Below are positions 7,278 to 15,748 of a stretch of 64,000 nucleotides of DNA, one piece after another (position 1 is the stretch's first letter; each line of letters opens with the position of its first letter). Source of the stretch: Streptomyces sp. MspMP-M5. Its GTDB lineage: Bacteria; Actinomycetota; Actinomycetes; Streptomycetales; Streptomycetaceae. Below the pieces are notes generated by a model that was not told where the DNA came from, made no database searches, and was given only the letters and a program-made list of their open reading frames with translations. The stretch covers positions 78,927-142,926 of the forward strand of contig NZ_KB891883.1 of NCBI RefSeq assembly GCF_000373585.1, in the 5' to 3' direction. Position numbers and translations under genes: made by a program.

Positions 7278-8255
7278 GTGCAACAACGCCGCATTGTCTT
7301 CGTGGTCTTCGACGGCTTCCAGGCCCTGGATCTGGTCGGCCCGCGGGAGGTGTTCCAGTACGCGGGAAAGCTCGCAGGCGGTTACGACTGCCAGATCCTG
7401 GCGCCCACCGCCGGACCGGTCCAGTCGTCCAGCGGCCTGTCCGTACACGCCGGACACGGCGTGGCCGACCTGGGACCGGACGGAATCGACACCCTGGTGG
7501 TCGTGGGCGGCAACGGCGTCGACCACGCCGCAGAGGTCGGCACGCTGACCGGGTGGATCGCCGCGGCCGGGAAGTCCGCCCGCCGCGTCACGTCCGTGTG
7601 CAGCGGAGTGTTCCTGCTGGCGGCCGCCGGGCTCGTCGACGGCCGCCGGGTCACCACCCATTGGTCCCGGGCCGGGCAGCTGGTCCGGCAGCATCCTGAA
7701 CTGCGGGTGGACTGCGACCCGATCTTCATCAGGGACGGCCGGGTGTGGACCTCGGCCGGAGTGACCGCCGGTATGGACCTCGCGCTCGCCCTGGTGGAGG
7801 ACGACCTCGGCCAGGACATCGCCCGCGCCGTCGCCCAGGAACTGGTGCTCTTCCTGCGCCGGCCGGGCAGCCAGTCGCAGTTCAGCGTGCCACTGTGGTC
7901 GCGCCAGCCGTCCACCGACCCGATCCGGGCCGCGGTCTCCGCGATCCACGCGAACCCCCGGGCCCGGCACGGCATATCCGACCTGGCCACACACGCCGGC
8001 CTGAGCACCCGTCACCTCCAGCGCCGGTTCACCGCCGAACTCGGCACACCTCCGGCCGCCTACGTGGAGCGGGTGCGCGTCGAGGCGGCACGCCGGGCCC
8101 TGGTCGAAGGCGACGACCCCGTCGAGACCATCGCCCACCACTGCGGCTTCGGCACCGCGGAGACACTGCGCCGCTCCTTCCACCGGCACGTCGGCGTCGC
8201 GCCGTCCGAGTACCGAAACCGTTTCCGATCCATGAACCTGAAAGAGGATGCATGA
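7278..8255 (+). CDS. GlxA-family transcriptional regulator (DJ-1/PfpI domain + AraC helix-turn-helix)
   Basis: A protein of about 325 residues. Residues 5-170 form a DJ-1/PfpI-like domain (FDGFQALDLVGP, then the nucleophile elbow TSVCSGVFLLAAAGLVDGRR). About 75-80 residues at the C-terminus form an AraC-type DNA-binding domain (ISDLATHAGLSTRHLQRRF and GFGTAETLRRSF). Such regulators sense small molecules and often control adjacent genes. The GTG at 7278 gives the standard family N-terminus. An ATG at 7215 would add 21 residues, and neither has a strong ribosome site. The stop overlaps the ATG of the next DJ-1 gene by 4 bp, so both proteins are made together. Confidence 0.82.
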   Translation: MQQRRIVFVVFDGFQALDLVGPREVFQYAGKLAGGYDCQILAPTAGPVQSSSGLSVHAGHGVADLGPDGIDTLVVVGGNGVDHAAEVGTLTGWIAAAGKSARRVTSVCSGVFLLAAAGLVDGRRVTTHWSRAGQLVRQHPELRVDCDPIFIRDGRVWTSAGVTAGMDLALALVEDDLGQDIARAVAQELVLFLRRPGSQSQFSVPLWSRQPSTDPIRAAVSAIHANPRARHGISDLATHAGLSTRHLQRRFTAELGTPPAAYVERVRVEAARRALVEGDDPVETIAHHCGFGTAETLRRSFHRHVGVAPSEYRNRFRSMNLKEDA

Positions 8256-8878
8256 CGACCTATGGACTGCTGCTGTTCGAGGCAGCCGAAGAACTGGACT
8301 TCGTCGGGCCCTGGGAGGTGTTCACCTCCTCCGCCATGATCCGCGAGCAACAGGACACCACCGAGCAGCAGGACACCACCGTCCTGATCGCCGAACGGCC
8401 GGGCATCATCCGCTGCAACAAAGGCATGCGGGTCCTGCCCGACCACACCTTCGACGATCACCCGCCGCTCGACGTGCTGCTCGTGCCCGGCGGGAACGGC
8501 ACCCGGACTCAGGTGTCCAACCCCGCACTCATCGAGTGGATCAGCAAGACCTCCGCCCAGGCCACCTGGACCACCAGCGTCTGCACCGGAGCCCTGCTGC
8601 TGCACGAGGCCGGTCCGGCCCGCGGCCGCCGCGTGGCCACCCACCATGCCTTCGAAGACACCCTTCAGGCACGCGAGGACATCACCGTCGTCCGCGACGC
8701 ACGCTATGTGGTCGACGGCCGACTGGTCACCAGCCAGGGCGTGTCCGCCGGCATCGACATGGCCCTGTGGCTGATCGGCCGGCTGCACGGCCGCGACCAC
8801 GCCCGCGCGGTACGCCGCTACATCCAGTACGAGCCCGCACCTCCCTACCTCGCCGACGAACCGCCGGCCCGCTGCTGA
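8252..8878 (+). CDS. DJ-1/PfpI superfamily protein (isonitrile hydratase-like)
   Basis: A 208-residue single-domain DJ-1/PfpI protein with the nucleophile in TSVCTGALLL (Cys111) and the acidic residue in EELDFVGPWEVF (Asp16), the arrangement found in isonitrile hydratase-like members. The ATG at 8252 lies inside the stop of the GlxA-like regulator (ATGA) and is preceded by AAAGAGG. Residues 32-43 hold a perfect duplication of EQQDTT, encoded by an 18-bp tandem DNA repeat (about 8345-8380). This is a small insertion in a loop that could vary between strains. The enzymatic substrate is unknown. The GlxA-like partner probably controls or responds to the same compound. Confidence 0.78.
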   Translation: MTTYGLLLFEAAEELDFVGPWEVFTSSAMIREQQDTTEQQDTTVLIAERPGIIRCNKGMRVLPDHTFDDHPPLDVLLVPGGNGTRTQVSNPALIEWISKTSAQATWTTSVCTGALLLHEAGPARGRRVATHHAFEDTLQAREDITVVRDARYVVDGRLVTSQGVSAGIDMALWLIGRLHGRDHARAVRRYIQYEPAPPYLADEPPARC

Positions 8879-8998
8879 ACGCCGGCCCCGGCCCGGTTCC
8901 TACGGACGGGCTTCGGTTTCTTGGCTTGGTGCTGTCCGTCCCCTCTCCCTTTGCTGGCGGAGTGTTCACCTGCCGCTGCGTAGCGTTGTCAACACGTG

Positions 8999-9034
8999 AA
9001 GAGCCGAGGCGGAGCGGAGCTCGCAGCGGCTCTT
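8999..9034 (+). promoter_or_regulatory. Leader hairpin upstream of the siderophore operon
   Basis: AAGAGCCG (8999-9006) is perfectly complementary to CGGCTCTT (9027-9034), placed about 50 bases before the first NIS synthetase start. It could act as a leader structure or attenuator. I could not find a DmdR/IdeR-type iron box (a TTAGG-rich palindrome) anywhere in 8879-9082. Confidence 0.35.
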
Positions 9035-9082
9035 GGCGCGGATGGCTCATGCCCGAGATCACCCGGCTCGAAGGGACACGTG

Positions 9083-10747
9083 ATGCGCGACCTCCAAGAC
9101 CTCCGCCCGTCCCCGTCCATGGAGCACGACGACCCGCTCCTGGTAGCGGCTGATGAAGTACGAGCGTCCCGGCCCGAGTTGGCGGGGCCCTTCTTACGTT
9201 CCCTGCCCGGGGCGCAGGCCACGGTGCTGGGGCGTCTGTGGGGGGCCTTCGCCCGGGAGCCACTGCCGGGAATCACCGGCCGGCGCCGCACCGGGGGTGA
9301 TCTGACCGTCTCCCTGGAGGGCGGCGGATGCCTGTCGGGCGATGCGGCCGCCGCGGAGCGGTTCGCTCGGACGCCGCCCGGCTTCACCGTGGGAACACCC
9401 GCGGGAGCGGTGTCGGACCCGGTGCGGCTCCTCGCCGCGCTGGGCCTGCGCACGCCGGCGGCCCGCACGCTGAGTGCCGAGTTGGCCAACAGCGTGGCCA
9501 ACCTTGCCTTGGCCCGGGCCGCCGCCGGGACCGGCCGGCCCGTGGTGCGCGACAGTGTGGACGCCGAGCAGGCCGTGGTCGACGGCCACCCCCAGCACCC
9601 GTGCTGCCGGACCCGCACCGGCCTGTCGGTAGCCGAGGTGCTGGCCTACGCACCCGAGTACCGGCCCGTGATCGAGATGTCCCTGCTGGCCGTGCCCGCC
9701 GGCCGGTGGCAGCAGGCCGGCACCTGGCCGGCGGAGCTGCGCGACGGCGACACGGTGCTGATGCCGCTGCATCCCTGGCAGCGCGACCATGTCCTCCCGC
9801 GGTTCGCCGGCCTGTCGCTGTCCGGGAGGTCGGTCACGGCGCGTCCGCTGATGTCCCTGCGGACCCTCGCTCCGCTGGACGCCCTGCCTGGCTGCCACGT
9901 CAAGACATCGCTGGACGTGCAGCTGACGAACTACCGACGCACCATCGCTCCGGCGGAGGTCGCCGACGGTCCCGTGCTGTCCGACCTGGTGGCGGCGGTC
10001 GTCGAGAAGTCCGGTCACGCGGACCGGCTGAGCGTGCTGCGGGAGCTGGGCGGCGGAGCCGTGCGCGTGGACGGACAGCCGTGCTCGTCCTTGGGCTCGA
10101 TGGTGCGGGAGTCGGCCGACCGGTACACGGGCCCGGACGAGATCGCGGCTCCCCTGACCGCCGTCTACGCCACCGAAGCCGCCCTGATCTCCGGTGAAGC
10201 GGTGGACTGGCTCGGCGAGTTCGCGGAGTTGGTGTTGCCGCCCGCGCTGACGCTGCTGTCCATGGGGGTCGCGCTGGAGGCGCACGGGCAGAACACGCTG
10301 GTGGTGCTGCGGCAGGGCCGCCCGGTACGCGTGCTGTACCGGGATCTGGACGGCGTGCGGGTGAGCGGCCGGCGCCTGGCCGCCTGCGGCTTCGAACTGC
10401 CGCGCCTGGCCGGGAGCCGTGCGGGAGAGGACCCGTTCGCGCTGCGGGCCAAGCTGTTCGGCGGGCTGCTGAGCGGCGTGTTCGGCGAGCTGGTGGCAGT
10501 GCTGTCCCGGGCGCGCGGAGCCGATCCCGGCGACCTGTGGGCCGTGATCGCCGGCGTCGCCCGGAGGGTCTTCGCCGCGCTGCGGGCCGAGGACGGTGAC
10601 GAGGAAGCGTTCTTCGCCACCGCCTGGCCGTTGAAGGCCACCACCGCGATGCGGCTGGCCGGCACCCCCGGCAAGGCCCAGTGGGTGGAGGTGCCCAACC
10701 CGGTGGCCGCCCACCGCGGCAGTACCCGACGGGAGGTCCGGCGATGA
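9083..10747 (+). CDS. NIS siderophore synthetase (IucA/IucC family), first of two
   Basis: A 554-residue ATP-dependent synthetase that condenses a carboxylate such as citrate with an amine or hydroxyl group, independently of NRPS. Recognisable parts are the substrate/ATP-binding motif GHPQHPCCRTRTG, MPLHPWQRDHVL, the stretch CHVKTSLDVQLTNYRR typical of IucA/IucC, and the C-terminal FhuF-like region beginning SMGVALEAHGQNTLV with VLYRDLDG. The usual lysine in the first motif is an arginine here. The ATG at 9083 has AAGGGA upstream. Another ATG at 9119 is less favourable. The TGA overlaps the second synthetase by 4 bp (ATGA). Confidence 0.88.
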   Translation: MRDLQDLRPSPSMEHDDPLLVAADEVRASRPELAGPFLRSLPGAQATVLGRLWGAFAREPLPGITGRRRTGGDLTVSLEGGGCLSGDAAAAERFARTPPGFTVGTPAGAVSDPVRLLAALGLRTPAARTLSAELANSVANLALARAAAGTGRPVVRDSVDAEQAVVDGHPQHPCCRTRTGLSVAEVLAYAPEYRPVIEMSLLAVPAGRWQQAGTWPAELRDGDTVLMPLHPWQRDHVLPRFAGLSLSGRSVTARPLMSLRTLAPLDALPGCHVKTSLDVQLTNYRRTIAPAEVADGPVLSDLVAAVVEKSGHADRLSVLRELGGGAVRVDGQPCSSLGSMVRESADRYTGPDEIAAPLTAVYATEAALISGEAVDWLGEFAELVLPPALTLLSMGVALEAHGQNTLVVLRQGRPVRVLYRDLDGVRVSGRRLAACGFELPRLAGSRAGEDPFALRAKLFGGLLSGVFGELVAVLSRARGADPGDLWAVIAGVARRVFAALRAEDGDEEAFFATAWPLKATTAMRLAGTPGKAQWVEVPNPVAAHRGSTRREVRR

Positions 10748-12441
10748 CCTCTCCGACGCTCGGCACGCCGGCCCCCGGCACCGCCGCCTCCGACGTCGAC
10801 GGCGCCACCGCGGACGTGGTGACCGCACACACCCTGCTCAACTGCCTGGTTCGTGAGGTCTCCGGGCCCGAGCGCCAAGTCATCGTCGCCGACGGGCACC
10901 TGCTGGTGCGTCTGCCGCGCCGCGGAGTGCTGCTGCGGGTGGCGCTGCGTCGTCAGTCGCTGATCGGCGCCCACCGCTTCAGCGGGCCGCCCGAGCGCTG
11001 CGAGGGCGCCGCCTGGTCCCCGCTCGGCTCGGCCGCGCTCGCGGACCTGATCCGCGCGGAACTCACCTCGTGCACCGGCGCCGACAACGGGGAGTTCACC
11101 GCCCAGGTCGCCGCCAGCCGTGCCACCATCCGCACCGTGCTGACGGCCCGGCGCGCGCACCGGCCCTCGCCCGACGCCTATCTCGCCTCCGAGCAGTCCC
11201 TCGTCTACGGGCACCGCTTCCACCCCACCCCCAAGTCCCGTAGCGGCGACCCGCACGAGTGGCTGGAGTACGGGCCGGAGACCGGCAGCCGGTTCGCCCT
11301 GCGCCATCTCGCCGTACGACCCGAACTGCTCTACGGAGAAGGCGACTCCAGCGCCCTGGACGCCCTGGGGCCGGCCCGGCCGGGCCACCTCGTCCTGCCC
11401 GCCCACCCGTGGCAGTACCGGATGCTGTCCGGCCACCGTGCCCTGCGTGCGGCGCTCGCCCGCGGCGACGTGCACGATCTGGGCAGCTGCGGTCCCCTGG
11501 TGGCGCCCACGGCATCGGTGCGCACCGTGTACGAGCCGGCCGCCGACGTGTTCCTGAAGTTCAGTCTGAATGTGCGCCTGACCAACTGCGTACGAAAGAA
11601 CTCCGCCTACGAGCTGGCCGGTGCCGTCGTCCTGCACGAGGTCGTCCAGCCGGTGTTCGCGGCGTTGCGCGCGCGGTACCCGGGGTGCGGCATGTTGGGC
11701 GAGCCGGGCTACCGCAGTCTCGACCTCGACGGCAGCCGCGACCTCCACGAGGGTTTCGGGGTGATCGTGCGCGAGGGCTTCGGCCGGCATCTGCCGCCCG
11801 CCGTCACGCCCCTGCTGGCCGCCGCCGTCGCCGACGAGTATCCCAACAGCCCGGCGCACGTCTCCCGGCTCCTGGCCCGCCGGGGCTCCGATCCGCTGGC
11901 TTGGTGGGACGCCTATCTCGGACTGCTGCTGCCGCCGGTCCTGGCCGCGTACTTCGAGCACGGCCTGGTCCTGGAACCGCATCTGCAGAACGTGGTCGTC
12001 GGCGTGCGCGCGGACGGCATGCCCGCACACGTCCTCTTCCGCGACCTGGAAGGCACCAAGCTCGTCCCCGAACGCCACCACCGGACGCTGGCCGCGCTGG
12101 ACGAGGAGACCAGAGGACCGCTCACCTACAGCGCCGCCCGCGGCTGGGACCGCGTCGCATACTGCCTGCTGGTCAACCATGTCGCGGAAATGGTCAGCGC
12201 ACTGGCCGACACCGCGCCCGCGCTGGAGGCGTCCTTGTGGGGGCTGGTCCACGACCACATCGCGGCCTACGCGGCCGACACGGGCAACCCACCCAGGCTG
12301 CGGGCGCTGCTGTCCGGGGTGCCACTGCCCGCCAAGGCCAACCTCCTGCTGCGCTGGGCCCGCCAGGCCGACCGGCACGCCACCTACGTGCCACTGCCCA
12401 GTCCGCTGTCCGACGACTTCCCCCGGCAGGTGACCCCGTGA
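10744..12441 (+). CDS. NIS siderophore synthetase (IucA/IucC family), second of two
   Basis: A 565-residue paralogue of the preceding synthetase. It has the canonical motif GHRFHPTPKSRSG (with Lys), LPAHPWQYRML, the nucleotide-binding stretch FLKFSLNVRLTNCVRK and the C-terminal LVLEPHLQNVVVG plus VLFRDLEGTKL. Two synthetases in series normally attach two carboxylate units sequentially to one diamine, as in staphyloferrin A or rhizoferrin-like polycarboxylates. That architecture is the inference here. GGGAGG precedes the ATG at 10744. Its stop shares one base with the start of the decarboxylase (TGATG). Confidence 0.88.
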   Translation: MTSPTLGTPAPGTAASDVDGATADVVTAHTLLNCLVREVSGPERQVIVADGHLLVRLPRRGVLLRVALRRQSLIGAHRFSGPPERCEGAAWSPLGSAALADLIRAELTSCTGADNGEFTAQVAASRATIRTVLTARRAHRPSPDAYLASEQSLVYGHRFHPTPKSRSGDPHEWLEYGPETGSRFALRHLAVRPELLYGEGDSSALDALGPARPGHLVLPAHPWQYRMLSGHRALRAALARGDVHDLGSCGPLVAPTASVRTVYEPAADVFLKFSLNVRLTNCVRKNSAYELAGAVVLHEVVQPVFAALRARYPGCGMLGEPGYRSLDLDGSRDLHEGFGVIVREGFGRHLPPAVTPLLAAAVADEYPNSPAHVSRLLARRGSDPLAWWDAYLGLLLPPVLAAYFEHGLVLEPHLQNVVVGVRADGMPAHVLFRDLEGTKLVPERHHRTLAALDEETRGPLTYSAARGWDRVAYCLLVNHVAEMVSALADTAPALEASLWGLVHDHIAAYAADTGNPPRLRALLSGVPLPAKANLLLRWARQADRHATYVPLPSPLSDDFPRQVTP

Positions 12442-13733
12442 TGCCACACCTGGAAGACCGACTGCGGCACCTGGCCGACGACGAACTCCCCGCATACGTC
12501 TACGATTTGGCCGGACTGCGCAGACATGTCCGCGCCATCCGGGAAGCGCTGCCCGAACGGGTGGAGGTGTTCTACGCGGCCAAGGCGAACCCGGATCCCC
12601 GGCTGCTGCAGGCCCTGCGGGAGGTCGTCGACGGCTTCGAGGTCGCCTCCGGCGGCGAACTCCGGCATACCCGCCAGGAGTTGCCCCGGGCCCGCCTCGC
12701 CTTCGGTGGACCGGGAAAGTCGGCGCCCGAAGTGGCACAGGCCCTGGACCTCGGGGTGGAGCGACTGCACGTCGAGAGCGAGCACGAACTGCGAATGCTC
12801 GGCGAGCTTGCCGCGGGCCGCCCCGTAGAGGTGCTCCTGCGGGTCAATCTGCCCGTCGGTCTGGGCGAGGTGTCGCTGGCGATGGGAGGGCGGCCCAGTC
12901 CCTTCGGCATCGATCCCACCCGTCTGGATGCCTGTCTGCGGATCCTGGCCGCCCACCCCGGCATCCGGCTGCGGGGTGTGCACGCTCACCTGGCCTCCGG
13001 CCTGGATGCCGGGGAACAGCTGCGGGTCGCCGAGCACGTCATCTCCTGGGCCGTGGGGTGGGCCCGCTCCCGGGACATCCGGCTGCGCGAAGTCAACATC
13101 GGCGGCGGAATGAGCGTCGACTACGCCGACCCGGGGCGCCACTTCGACTGGCAGGTCTTCGGGCGTGGCCTGCGCCGCGTCCTGGACGAGCGCCCCGGGC
13201 TGACGGTGCGCATCGAACCAGGCCGGTCGGTGAGCGCGTACTGCGGCTGGTACGTGACCCGGGTCCTCGACGTCAAGCACAGTCAGGGCGAGGCGTTCGC
13301 CGTGCTGGCCGGGGGCACCCACCATCTGCGCACTCCGGCCGCCAAGGGCCACAACCAGCCCTTCGAGGTCGTGGCCCGTGAGGACTGGCCCTGGTCGTGG
13401 GCGCGACCGGCCGTCGCCGGCGAACCGGTGACGCTGGCCGGACAGTTGTGCACGCCCAAGGACGTCCTGGCCCGACGCGTGCCCGTCGGGCGGCTGCGGG
13501 CGGGCGACCGCGTGGCGTTCGCGATGGCCGGGGCGTACGCGTGGAACATCTCCCACCACGACTTCCTCATGCACCCGGCACCCGGATTCCACTACCTGGA
13601 CACCGCGTTCCCGGATACCGCGCCCCCGGATTCCGGGCCCCCGGATTCCGCTCGCCCTGGTTTCGGGGCGCCGCGACCCGCCCTGCACGCCCAGCCGTCC
13701 GGGGGAGGCCGCGTTGTCCGGCGCCGCGGCTGA
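12441..13733 (+). CDS. PLP-dependent fold-type III amino-acid decarboxylase
   Basis: A 430-residue alanine-racemase-fold enzyme related to diaminopimelate/ornithine decarboxylases and to siderophore-pathway members such as SbnH and FslC. The PLP lysine is in FYAAKANPDP (Lys48). Further markers are EVASGGELRH, HAHLASGLD, VNIGGGMSVDY, IEPGRS and the catalytic-cysteine motif GQLCTPKDVL, followed by MAGAYAWNISHHDFLMHP. It likely decarboxylates ornithine, lysine or a related amino acid to give the diamine core. The last 45 residues are a low-complexity tail with repeated PPDS units, coded by tandem 'ccggattcc' repeats, and look dispensable. The ATG at 12441 is preferred over an adjacent GTG at 12438. 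Confidence 0.85.
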   Translation: MPHLEDRLRHLADDELPAYVYDLAGLRRHVRAIREALPERVEVFYAAKANPDPRLLQALREVVDGFEVASGGELRHTRQELPRARLAFGGPGKSAPEVAQALDLGVERLHVESEHELRMLGELAAGRPVEVLLRVNLPVGLGEVSLAMGGRPSPFGIDPTRLDACLRILAAHPGIRLRGVHAHLASGLDAGEQLRVAEHVISWAVGWARSRDIRLREVNIGGGMSVDYADPGRHFDWQVFGRGLRRVLDERPGLTVRIEPGRSVSAYCGWYVTRVLDVKHSQGEAFAVLAGGTHHLRTPAAKGHNQPFEVVAREDWPWSWARPAVAGEPVTLAGQLCTPKDVLARRVPVGRLRAGDRVAFAMAGAYAWNISHHDFLMHPAPGFHYLDTAFPDTAPPDSGPPDSARPGFGAPRPALHAQPSGGGRVVRRRG

Positions 13734-15015
13734 GGCCACGGAGGCGGCGACCGCACCGCCCGAGCGCGCCGCGCCGCATGCACTCCACGTCCGTGCCTTC
13801 CGCCGTTACCTGCTCGGGCAGTTGGTGTCCAACACCGGAACGTGGATGCACCGGGCCGCGCAGGACTGGCTGGTCCTCCAGCTCACCGGGCACAGCGGCA
13901 CCGCCGTCGGCATCGTGACGGCGCTTCAGTTCCTCCCCCAGAGCCTGCTCGGCCTGTGGGGAGGCGTCATCGCCGACCGCTACCCCAAACGCACCCTGTT
14001 GCTCCTCACCCAGAGCCTCATGGCCGGTCAGGCCCTGCTCCTGGGAACGCTGACGCTCGGCGGCACGGTGCGTGTCTGGCACGTCTACGTCCTGGCCACC
14101 GCCCTTGGGACGGCGACCGCGCTGGACGGGCCGGCGCGCAACGCCTTCATCGGCGAGCTGGTCGGCCGCGCACGGCTGCCCAGCGCGGTCAGCGTGAACG
14201 CGGCGCAGTTCAACGCCGCCCGCATCCTCGGACCCGCCGTGGCCGGGCTGGTCATCGCGGCCCTCGGCAGCGGCTGGGTCTTCCTGCTGAACGCCGTCTC
14301 CTACGCGGCGGTCCTCGCCGGGCTGGCCACCATGCGCCCGCACGGTCGCGCCCCCGCCCACCGCCGGGCGGCGAACGCCGTGCGGCTGACCGACGCCCTG
14401 CGGCACATCCGCACCACTCCCCCACTGCGCCGGACGATCGCCCTGACCGCCGTCATCGGTACGTTCTGCCTGAACTTCCAGGTGACGATCTCCCTCATGG
14501 CCACCACCGAATTCCACACCGGTGCGGCGGCGTTCGGCGCGCTGTCCGCCGCCTATGCCGCGGGCAGTCTGCTCGGGGCGCTGCGGGCCGCGGGCCGCAG
14601 CCGACCGCCCTCGCTGCGGCTGCTCGTGGGATGGGCCGCGGCATTCGGTCTGCTCGAAGCCGCGACCGGCGTCATGCCCACGCCCGTCGCCTGTGCCGTG
14701 ATGCTCGTTCCGACCGGAGTCGCCGCCGTCCTGGTCACCACCATGGCGAACACCCTCGTCCAGCTCAGCACCGATCCGGACATGCGCGGCCGGGTGCTGT
14801 CCGTCTACTTCCTCGTCCTCCTCGGGGGCACCCCCCTCGGCGCCCCCCTGATCGGCTGGATCGCCCAGACCTTCGGCGCCCGGTACGGGCTCGTCCTCGG
14901 CGGGTCGGCCGGCCTGCTGGCCGCCGGGGCCGTGGCCGCGACCTGCCAGGCTTCCGCTCACCCGAAAGGGGAAGCCTCCCGTGATCCAGCCACCGCCGGT
15001 CTCCGAGATGTGTGA
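13714..15015 (+). CDS. MFS transporter, probable siderophore exporter (EntS-like)
   Basis: A 433-residue major facilitator with 12 predicted helices and the loop-2/3 signature GGVIADRYPKRTLL. LVSNTGTWMHRAAQDWLVLQL at the start of helix 1 is typical of the EntS/enterobactin-exporter-like clade. The only in-frame start before helix 1 is TTG at 13714, with GGGGGAGG five to six bases upstream, so this gene probably uses TTG. That start lies 20 bp inside the decarboxylase gene. Placement directly after the biosynthetic genes argues for export of the product. No dedicated uptake genes (ABC or binding protein) are present in the window. Confidence 0.85.
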   Translation: MSGAAAEATEAATAPPERAAPHALHVRAFRRYLLGQLVSNTGTWMHRAAQDWLVLQLTGHSGTAVGIVTALQFLPQSLLGLWGGVIADRYPKRTLLLLTQSLMAGQALLLGTLTLGGTVRVWHVYVLATALGTATALDGPARNAFIGELVGRARLPSAVSVNAAQFNAARILGPAVAGLVIAALGSGWVFLLNAVSYAAVLAGLATMRPHGRAPAHRRAANAVRLTDALRHIRTTPPLRRTIALTAVIGTFCLNFQVTISLMATTEFHTGAAAFGALSAAYAAGSLLGALRAAGRSRPPSLRLLVGWAAAFGLLEAATGVMPTPVACAVMLVPTGVAAVLVTTMANTLVQLSTDPDMRGRVLSVYFLVLLGGTPLGAPLIGWIAQTFGARYGLVLGGSAGLLAAGAVAATCQASAHPKGEASRDPATAGLRDV

Positions 15016-15025
15016 CGCTGCGGCC

Positions 15026-15748
15026 ATGCGGGTGCTGCTCATCGAGGACGACAACGCCATCGCCGAACCCCTGGCCGTGGGCCTGGGCCGCTATGGCTTC
15101 ACGATCGACCGGGTCGGCACCGGAGCGGCCGCCCTCGCCGCTCCGGTGCCCGACATGGTCCTGCTCGACCTCGGGCTGCCCGACATGGACGGCATCGATG
15201 TCTGCCGTACGCTGCGCAGTCGCTCCCGCGTGCCGATCATCATGATCACCGCGCGGGGTGACGAGACCGACCGCGTCGTCGGCCTCGAACTGGGCGCCGA
15301 CGACTACCTCTCCAAGCCCTTCGGAATCAGGGAACTCGTCGCCCGCATGCGCGCCGTCACCCGCCGCGCCCACCTCACCGACCCGATGGCCCACGACATG
15401 GCCCCCGGTGACGGGATGCGGCCCGCCAACGGCACACCGCAGCGCGTCGGAGACCTCGTCATCGACCGGCGGACCAGGAAAGTACACGTCGCGGGGGAGC
15501 ATGTCGCGCTGGCTCCAAAGGAGTTCGGCCTCCTCGCCCTCCTCTGCGAGGATCCCGGCGCCGTCTACTCACGGCAGCACATTCTCGACACCGTCTGGGA
15601 CCCCAACTACTTCGGCCCGACCAAGACCCTCGACGTCCACATCGCCGCCCTGCGCCGCAAACTCGGCAACCCCGCCTGGATCGAGACCGTCCGGGGAGTC
15701 GGCTTCCGGCTGACCGCGCCCGCCGACGGAGGCGAGGACCACCGGTGA
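15026..15748 (+). CDS. OmpR-family response regulator
   Basis: A 240-residue regulator. The receiver domain is residues 1-115, with acidic pocket IEDD, phosphoacceptor Asp48 in LLDLGLPDMDG and conserved Lys in DDYLSKPFG. The C-terminal winged helix is from about residue 145, with RKLGNPAWIETVRGVGFRL. The ATG at 15026 gives the normal N-terminus but has a poor ribosome site. A GTG at 14981, with GGGGAAG upstream and lying within the MFS gene, would add 15 residues. Either way the gene is tightly linked to the siderophore genes. Its stop overlaps the GTG of the kinase gene by 4 bp. Confidence 0.85.
   Translation: MRVLLIEDDNAIAEPLAVGLGRYGFTIDRVGTGAAALAAPVPDMVLLDLGLPDMDGIDVCRTLRSRSRVPIIMITARGDETDRVVGLELGADDYLSKPFGIRELVARMRAVTRRAHLTDPMAHDMAPGDGMRPANGTPQRVGDLVIDRRTRKVHVAGEHVALAPKEFGLLALLCEDPGAVYSRQHILDTVWDPNYFGPTKTLDVHIAALRRKLGNPAWIETVRGVGFRLTAPADGGEDHR

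Noticed and set aside
8879..9082. Possible DmdR/IdeR iron box upstream of the siderophore operon
   Set aside because: No TTAGGTTAGGCT-like palindrome was found on either strand. Only the AAGAGCCG hairpin is present.
10165..12738. 857-codon minus-strand frame opposite the NIS synthetases
   Set aside because: No recognisable domain. The plus-strand synthetase motifs and overlapping starts are decisive.
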